This document shows, piece by piece, positions 6,151 to 11,246 of a stretch of DNA of 11,246 nucleotides. The DNA lies in assembly GCA_903927685.1 (NCBI GenBank), contig CAIYOB010001238.1:1-11246 (forward strand), written 5' to 3'. Source of the stretch: an uncultured Planctomycetaceae bacterium. GTDB taxonomy: Bacteria > Planctomycetota > Planctomycetia > Pirellulales > Pirellulaceae. The notes under the pieces are model-generated. The model was not told the DNA's origin and did not search any database. It saw nothing but the letters and a program-made list of their open reading frames with translations. The translations under genes were made by a program, and so were the position numbers. The first letter of the stretch is position 1, and each line of letters starts with the position of its first letter.

Positions 6151-8759
6151 CGTCGCGGGTCGAGCCCTTGCCAGCGGTGCTTCCAGCCGTCGGGCGCGGG
6201 ACTCTCGACGACCATGAAATCACCCTCCCGCCGGGTCACCAGCGGCAAGCCGTTCTCGTCCTTGAGGTACCGCGCGGGCATGAATCCCGCCTGGACCAGG
6301 ACGTCCAGCGAGTCGGGCAATTGCCCGTAGGCCAAGCGATACGCGTACAGCGACCGGCCGATTCCCAAACGCACAAAGTGGGCCTCGTGACGGGTTTTGA
6401 CCTCGCGCGTCGCCGGCGGCGGCAGGTTCAGCAGTCGCAGCATCTCGACAGCCAGCGGGGCGGCCACGTCGATGGGATGAAACGTCAAGCGATGCATCCC
6501 CTTGGTCAACTCGCGCGTGCCGACCAGGAGATCGAGTTCCCCGTCGTCGGCGGCGCGGAAGTCGTGGTCGCACAGCTGCTGTTCGTCGATTTGAATCTCG
6601 TAGCGGCCATACTCCGGACCTTGCATCGCGGTCAAGCGGATCGCGTAGCGTCCGTCTTCGTCGACAGTGAACGGCAGCGTCAGGCGGCCATCCCGATCGG
6701 TGTTCGGCCAGGCCAGCAACGGCCGGGCGCCGAAGAATCCCTGCGTCTGCACTTTGAGTTCCGCGCCGCCCGTGGTCTGAGCGTCCCGAAAGACCCGCAC
6801 CAGATGCTGCTGGCGCCAAGGTACGCGGCGCTCGTGCCAGGGTGGCAATTGCCCGAACCGCTTCGGTTCACCCGTCTGATACCAGAAGGCGACACTGCTG
6901 AAGAAATCGGGCCGTTCGACGTAGAAGCCCTCCAGATCGTCTTCGTGGTTGCCCTTGTGCTCGATCGCCAACCGCAGCGACTCGGAAAAGCCGACGGGGT
7001 CCAAGACGTGCCAGCGATAGCAGACGCCGCTGTCCCCGGTGCGGTCGCCCTGCCAGCGGGGCTGACCGAACCAGGGTCCGGTGCGCGGGCGAAATCCCCA
7101 GGCGTCGTTGAAATAATCCTCGCTGCCGGTCCCTTGCAGGCTGGGAATCGCTTCCCCATCGATGCTGAAGAAGTCGTCACCTTCCCCGAACCAGCCGTCC
7201 TGGGCCAAGGTGACCGACAGCACCGTGCCGACATATTGGCCGCGGCCAACCAGGTCGGCGATCAGGTAATCGCGCCCGAGCACCGCCGGATATTCCTGCC
7301 GGTACTGAGCGTGGAAGTACGCCGTGTCCGGCGGAAGGTCGTCAAGCTGAACCCAGTCGACTTGCCAGTACAGCCCGGCGCCCCGATCGGGGTTGTCGTT
7401 CGTAATCACGATCCGCGCCGACTTGGCGAACGGCATCCGCCAGTAGCACGTGAGCGATCCGCTGGGCGAGACCTGCACGGGCCAGCTCTCGACGACCGCC
7501 GGCTTGCCCTGCCCCACGGCGAAGAAATCGCCCAGGGGGGCTTCGACGCCCGGCTCGGTGCGGCCATCCCAGTAGATCCGCAGACTCAATGCGTTCAGCT
7601 CGTTCGCCCAGCCGGCGTGGCTGGTGAACCACATGTGCGTAATCGCGCCGGGCCCCTGCAGCAGCGGCAACTCGAGAACCTGCCCCGGCTGCAGCCAGTT
7701 CATATCCAAGTTGGCGTCGTTCCAGGCCGGCTGCTCGTTGCTGGAGATGCGCCGATTGCGGCCCGTCGGCGGCAGCGCCACCGCCCCCAGCGGATCGCGG
7801 AACAGGGGAACCGCCTCGACACGCGGCGCTGGACTCCCGGGCGCCCCGTTCGGCACAGGTCTCCCGACCTCGCCGACCGTCGTTTGCCCGGATTCGGGAG
7901 TCGCCGCTCGCGCCCCGTCCCCGAAATCGATCCAAACCGCGTCGTTCATGTACGCTTTCACAAACTCGTAGGTCAGCATCCCGTCGCGGCTGTCCCCCGC
8001 CGTATTGCGGATCAGGAACACTCCGCCCCCCGGCAGCGCGGGGTCATCGCGATAGCCCACCAACAGCACGCTATGGCCGTCGCGGACCGCCTCACGTGGG
8101 CACATTTGCAGGACACCGTCTTCCCACCGCTGGCGTTTCGGCCACAGAAAGCCGCCGCAGACCGGCCACCGTTGGCGAAGTGCCTGTTTGACCCCGACGA
8201 GTTCGTCGTCGTTCAAGCCGCGGTTCGGGTCCCATTCCTTGATCCAGTGCAACTGCAGACCGAGCGTTGCGACTCGGCTGGCGTGCGTCCGAGCCGACTC
8301 GCCGGGTTGGACCGTGGGATCGAACTGGTCCAAGTACGGCATGTCCTCCTCTGGACAGATGCCGAATCTTGCGCAGCCCTTCCACAGATCCGAGAAGAAG
8401 CCGCCATCCGCAGCTTCCTTCGTCGCCTGATTGGCCGCCCAATTCAGGAACTCGACACTCAGCCGCGTCGCCTGGCGCTCGCGGCTGGCCAGGGCGTACT
8501 CGATAGCGTCAGTGACGGTGAACACCGAACACGTGCCGCGGCTGCCCTGGCAGCGAGTCGTCAAGCCCCACTGGGCAAAGCTCGGGCGCAGGTCGATCGC
8601 GGACGGCGGGCTCTCCACGTTCGCGGAATCCGTCGCTTCCGGAGCGGGTACCGCCGGGGCATCATCGCCCCAGACCGGCATCGCGCGGGGCGAATTCCCC
8701 ACCATCAGCGTCAGCAGCATCGCTGCGAGGCAGCTTTGAACCCATTTCGATTTCAACAC
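6147..8759 (-). CDS. Exported papain-like peptidase fused to a DUF2961/GH172 domain
   Basis: From GTG 8759 the protein has 870 residues. Residues 1-27 look like a signal peptide (KSK, then a hydrophobic stretch). Residues about 55-280 are a C1-type peptidase domain: CQGSRGTC gives the oxyanion Gln71 and nucleophile Cys77, spaced six apart as in papain; RDGHSVLLVGY gives His229 and FLIRNTAGDS gives Asn252. A Pro/Gly-rich linker (about 281-335) leads to a DUF2961/GH172 domain (about 340-630) marked by QGPGAITHMWFTS, APLGDFFAVGQG, WFGEGDDFFSIDGE and GTGSEDYFNDAWGF. Glu526 and Glu547 are candidate catalytic residues. A beta-sandwich-like segment (about 673-763) and a tail resembling type II secretion pseudopilin C-termini (about 794-840) follow. 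No cysteine or hydrolase residue appears lost, so both domains may be active. Substrates are unknown; GH172 members act on fructofuranose and arabinofuranose glycans. A TTG at 8780 would add 7 residues. Confidence 0.85.
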   Translation of the reverse strand: MLKSKWVQSCLAAMLLTLMVGNSPRAMPVWGDDAPAVPAPEATDSANVESPPSAIDLRPSFAQWGLTTRCQGSRGTCSVFTVTDAIEYALASRERQATRLSVEFLNWAANQATKEAADGGFFSDLWKGCARFGICPEEDMPYLDQFDPTVQPGESARTHASRVATLGLQLHWIKEWDPNRGLNDDELVGVKQALRQRWPVCGGFLWPKRQRWEDGVLQMCPREAVRDGHSVLLVGYRDDPALPGGGVFLIRNTAGDSRDGMLTYEFVKAYMNDAVWIDFGDGARAATPESGQTTVGEVGRPVPNGAPGSPAPRVEAVPLFRDPLGAVALPPTGRNRRISSNEQPAWNDANLDMNWLQPGQVLELPLLQGPGAITHMWFTSHAGWANELNALSLRIYWDGRTEPGVEAPLGDFFAVGQGKPAVVESWPVQVSPSGSLTCYWRMPFAKSARIVITNDNPDRGAGLYWQVDWVQLDDLPPDTAYFHAQYRQEYPAVLGRDYLIADLVGRGQYVGTVLSVTLAQDGWFGEGDDFFSIDGEAIPSLQGTGSEDYFNDAWGFRPRTGPWFGQPRWQGDRTGDSGVCYRWHVLDPVGFSESLRLAIEHKGNHEDDLEGFYVERPDFFSSVAFWYQTGEPKRFGQLPPWHERRVPWRQQHLVRVFRDAQTTGGAELKVQTQGFFGARPLLAWPNTDRDGRLTLPFTVDEDGRYAIRLTAMQGPEYGRYEIQIDEQQLCDHDFRAADDGELDLLVGTRELTKGMHRLTFHPIDVAAPLAVEMLRLLNLPPPATREVKTRHEAHFVRLGIGRSLYAYRLAYGQLPDSLDVLVQAGFMPARYLKDENGLPLVTRREGDFMVVESPAPDGWKHRWQGLDPRR

Positions 8760-8767
8760 AGTCTGAT

Positions 8768-8772
8768 CTCCT
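8768..8772 (-). promoter_or_regulatory. Ribosome binding site deciding the start of the peptidase/GH172 gene
   Basis: On the minus strand AGGAG lies 8 nt before GTG 8759 and 11 nt before an adjacent TTG. This favours GTG over the longer frame from TTG 8780, which overlies the site itself. It sits in the 72-bp gap after the upstream cytochrome gene, in which I see no clear terminator, so co-transcription is possible. Confidence 0.55.
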
Positions 8773-8831
8773 GCCAGCAAGGAAGTCTGGAGTCTCGGGT
8801 CGGAACGGGCGATCGGTTCGACGTCTCCCCC

Positions 8832-11246
8832 CTACTCCGCCGCACACATTACGCGAAAGCCAACATCGAACACACGTTGCCACGGTTGGTAGCTCAGACG
8901 GCAGCCGGAACGGGCCAGGTCGGCCCGTTGGTACCACGAGCCGCCACGGACGGTCTTCCGCGTATCGGCCGCGGCGTGCTGCGGGTCGTCGGGCTGGAAC
9001 GGGTACGGCAGCGGGGCGCTGGCCGTCCATTCGGAGACGTTGCCGTGCATGTCATACAAGCCCCACGCATTTGCCGCATAGGATCCAACTGCCGCGGAGA
9101 CGGCCTGCCGATCGTCGGCGGCTTCCGCCGCGAAGAACGGCTTGACCTTCTCCATCGCCGCCTGCCGGCCCAGGTCCAGCAGGGTCGAGTCGGCCAGGTT
9201 CGCGAAAGCGGGAAACTCGGTCGGCGCCGCGCCGAAATTCCACGGGGTATCGCTGCCGGCTCGGCAGGCCCATTCCCACTGGGCTTCGTCGGGCAGCGTG
9301 AACGGCAAGCCGGTCTGGTGCGACAGCCACTCGCAGAACTCGTGGGCTTCATGCCACGAGACGCGGCAGACCGGTTGCCGCGGCTGGTTCAACGCGGCAA
9401 AGTGCCCCGGATGCCACTTGAGCCACAACAGGGGCTCGGAGCCGCTGTCGTGGGCCGGGCGGAACCGCCGGAACTGCTCGTTGGTCACCTCGCACGCGCC
9501 AATCCAGAACGGGCGGTCAATCTTCACGACTTCCCGCGGCCGCTCGTCAGGATCGCCGGCCGGATCGCCCAGGATGAAGTCACCGGCGGGAATCCGCACC
9601 AAGTCCATGCTGACACCCGCTCCCAAATCGATCGTCTGCCGGCTGGGCGTGCCCCCTGCAGCCTGACGCCGCTGAGCCTCGGCTCCGTCAAACGGCCAAC
9701 CGGCGGGCGGCGCGAGCCTGGCCGGCGGTTCTTCCGGAGGCGGCATCTGGGGGCTGACTGGCGTGATCGCCATCTCGGGGACGGCTTCCGGATCCTCGTC
9801 CGGGCCTCCATAGCGACGCTGCAGTTCCCGCCGTCGCTGGCGAAACCCTTGGATCTCGTCCAGCGGCGATGGCCGCAGCCAACTCGAGAAGAACTCCGTC
9901 GGTTGCTGCAGGTACTGCTGCCGATTGCGAACCGTGGGGATTTCGAGCCACGTCCCGTAGGCGGGGGCGTTCATGTCAATCCAGGTGACCAGCCGGTCCC
10001 AGGCCTCGTCGTCCAACTGAACGCCGTGATGGCCTTTGCGGAGCATCTGAACCAGCGGGCTGGCATCGGCGTGATAGTCGGCGACCGGGATGACACTGGG
10101 GCCTTCCAGCCCGGGACTGCGGACATAACGCCGCAGTTCGTAGAACGAAGGCGGGAACGGAAACGGCGACAGCGGCATACTCTGGGGCTCCGCGCGCCGC
10201 AAGTCGATCGCGACCTCGCCGTCCGGCTGCGGCTGGCCGTTGTGGCAGCCTGCGCAGTGCTTGTCGAGCACTGGCTGCACCTCGCGATCCCAACTGAACC
10301 CGCGCACCGGGCCGCGCCACGGGGTGATTGACGCGGGTGCACCGTCCGGCATGCCGCCGGCCGCGCGCGGCGGCGCTCCGTTGGCGTGTTCGTGACAGCC
10401 GACGCACGTGACGGACTCACCGGGCATGGCGGTGAACCAGCTGCGCATCAACTGGACGGCTTTACCTTCGGCGTCCAGCGGCTGAATCGCAATCGGCATG
10501 TTAGCCGGGACGGAGAAATAGGCCGAACCGTCGGGGGCGACGGGCACGGTGCCCAGCACGCGCCGCACGTCCCAGGGGCCGTCCATGCCCACATAGTCCT
10601 CGATGCCTGACGTGCCGTAGTAGTTGAAGTGGTAGGTGAACAGACGCAGGTTTCGGACGGTCCCGCGCGGGACACCCTGCAGACCGCTGCCGGCGTAGAC
10701 GTCCTGCAAGTACACGGTCCCCTCGCGACTGGCCAGGTTGACCCGCTCGGGAATGACCGGCGGCCGCGGCGTCTTCCGGACCGGAACCGGCTCGAACAAG
10801 GCACATCCGTCCGCTTCGCACAGCAAGAGCATGTTGTCGAATGTGTCCACCAGGTAGATTCCCCAGGGAGACGCCGCGTCGGGCTTGCACGAAGCCAGGA
10901 AGTACTTGTCGCTGAGCGGATAGGGGTGGAGGAACTTGGGCCAGGAGGCATCGACCAGGTTGTCGACCATTTTCGCCGCGACGGCCTGGCCTCGCCCGGG
11001 AATCCGCTGTACCGCACCTTGGGCCAGATGCCGGCCCTTGGCTACATCGAACACTACCAACTCGCCCGCCCGCGCCGTGCCGTGATGCCCCGTGACAATC
11101 GCCACGAACTTGGTCGGACAGCCGGGGATCGGCCGGGCATAGAAGATCCGGTTGGGCCAGAAGCTGCCGCTGGCATAGTGGGCCCGTTGCGCTGTGCCGT
11201 CCGGGTTCATGGCCATCAGCCGCCCGGTGAAAGCGTGCGCGATGTC
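8832..11246 (-). CDS. Dihaem HzsA-like cytochrome with C-terminal SUMF1 domain, partial (start beyond right edge)
   Basis: The frame is open to the right edge (at least 804 residues), so the ATG at 11216 is probably internal and the N-terminus is missing. Numbering from that ATG: residues 1-160 have propeller-like segments (KFVAIVTGHHG, GELVVFDVAKG). Residues about 165-275 (TVYLQDVYAG, VPVAPDGSAYFSVPANMP, GKAVQLMRSW, GESVTCVGCHEH) resemble the hydrazine synthase alpha-subunit middle domain. Haem c motifs are CVGCH (271-275) and CAGCH (321-325, in VQPVLDKHCAGCHNG, as in planctomycete PSCyt-type domains). A proline-rich linker (about 475-505) leads to a SUMF1/FGE-sulfatase fold (about 530-794) with GNVSEW, RGGSW and GFRV. 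The copper-binding cysteines of true formylglycine-generating enzymes are replaced by Gln763 and Ala768, so that activity is unlikely. Haem attachment implies export. An electron-transfer or oxidoreductase role is inference; hydrazine synthesis is not implied. Confidence 0.85.
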   Translation of the reverse strand, partial: DIAHAFTGRLMAMNPDGTAQRAHYASGSFWPNRIFYARPIPGCPTKFVAIVTGHHGTARAGELVVFDVAKGRHLAQGAVQRIPGRGQAVAAKMVDNLVDASWPKFLHPYPLSDKYFLASCKPDAASPWGIYLVDTFDNMLLLCEADGCALFEPVPVRKTPRPPVIPERVNLASREGTVYLQDVYAGSGLQGVPRGTVRNLRLFTYHFNYYGTSGIEDYVGMDGPWDVRRVLGTVPVAPDGSAYFSVPANMPIAIQPLDAEGKAVQLMRSWFTAMPGESVTCVGCHEHANGAPPRAAGGMPDGAPASITPWRGPVRGFSWDREVQPVLDKHCAGCHNGQPQPDGEVAIDLRRAEPQSMPLSPFPFPPSFYELRRYVRSPGLEGPSVIPVADYHADASPLVQMLRKGHHGVQLDDEAWDRLVTWIDMNAPAYGTWLEIPTVRNRQQYLQQPTEFFSSWLRPSPLDEIQGFRQRRRELQRRYGGPDEDPEAVPEMAITPVSPQMPPPEEPPARLAPPAGWPFDGAEAQRRQAAGGTPSRQTIDLGAGVSMDLVRIPAGDFILGDPAGDPDERPREVVKIDRPFWIGACEVTNEQFRRFRPAHDSGSEPLLWLKWHPGHFAALNQPRQPVCRVSWHEAHEFCEWLSHQTGLPFTLPDEAQWEWACRAGSDTPWNFGAAPTEFPAFANLADSTLLDLGRQAAMEKVKPFFAAEAADDRQAVSAAVGSYAANAWGLYDMHGNVSEWTASAPLPYPFQPDDPQHAAADTRKTVRGGSWYQRADLARSGCRLSYQPWQRVFDVGFRVMCAAE

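Noticed and set aside
6168..10331. A 1387-codon open frame on the plus strand, antisense to the two large minus-strand genes
   Set aside because: It spans both genes and the gap between them, its product is a low-information mix rich in Arg, Gln, Ala, Val and Pro with no domain motif, and the minus strand carries clear catalytic and haem motifs. It is the mirror of GC-biased codon use.
8832..11246. True hydrazine synthase alpha subunit (anammox)
   Set aside because: A SUMF1 domain is fused at the C-terminus and no partner subunits are present in the window; similarity to one domain does not justify the function.

Overview
The window is GC-rich, densely coded bacterial DNA. It carries seven protein genes and no recognisable RNA gene, CRISPR array or mobile element. 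The protein families suggest a planctomycete, possibly of the Pirellula type: a hydrazine-synthase-alpha-like cytochrome fused to a SUMF1 domain, a secreted DUF2961/GH172 protein, a Gfo/Idh/MocA dehydrogenase and futalosine-pathway menaquinone genes. That assignment is inference from gene content; there is no rRNA or other marker here to prove it.

Region 1 (1-3986, minus strand) is a tightly packed four-gene operon. In transcription order it holds a Gfo/Idh/MocA oxidoreductase, a zinc alcohol/polyol dehydrogenase, an FGGY sugar kinase and a shikimate-dehydrogenase-like protein cut off by the left edge. Junctions are 1 to 7 nt apart. The set reads as a catabolic module in which a polyol or cyclitol is oxidised to a ketose and then phosphorylated. 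The substrate is not identifiable from sequence, and the role of the shikimate-dehydrogenase-like member is open. A perfect triple heptamer (TGTCAGT)3 sits on the first junction.

Region 2 (3987-4219) is a divergent intergenic region of 233 bp with a weak candidate promoter for the plus-strand genes.

Region 3 (4220-6150, plus strand) holds mqnA and mqnC, two steps of the futalosine route to menaquinone. They are translationally coupled through a one-base stop/start overlap.

Region 4 (6147-11246, minus strand) holds two large genes for probably exported proteins. The downstream one (6147-8759) joins a signal peptide, a papain-type cysteine peptidase domain with all four active-site residues, a DUF2961/GH172 glycoside-hydrolase-like domain with two candidate catalytic glutamates, a beta-sandwich and a pseudopilin-like tail. 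The upstream one (8832 to beyond the right edge) joins a propeller-like region, a hydrazine-synthase-alpha-like region, two haem c motifs and a C-terminal SUMF1 fold lacking the formylglycine-generating-enzyme cysteines. These two architectures are the most unusual content of the window. mqnC and the peptidase/GH172 gene converge and overlap by 4 nt, so no intergenic terminator can lie between them.
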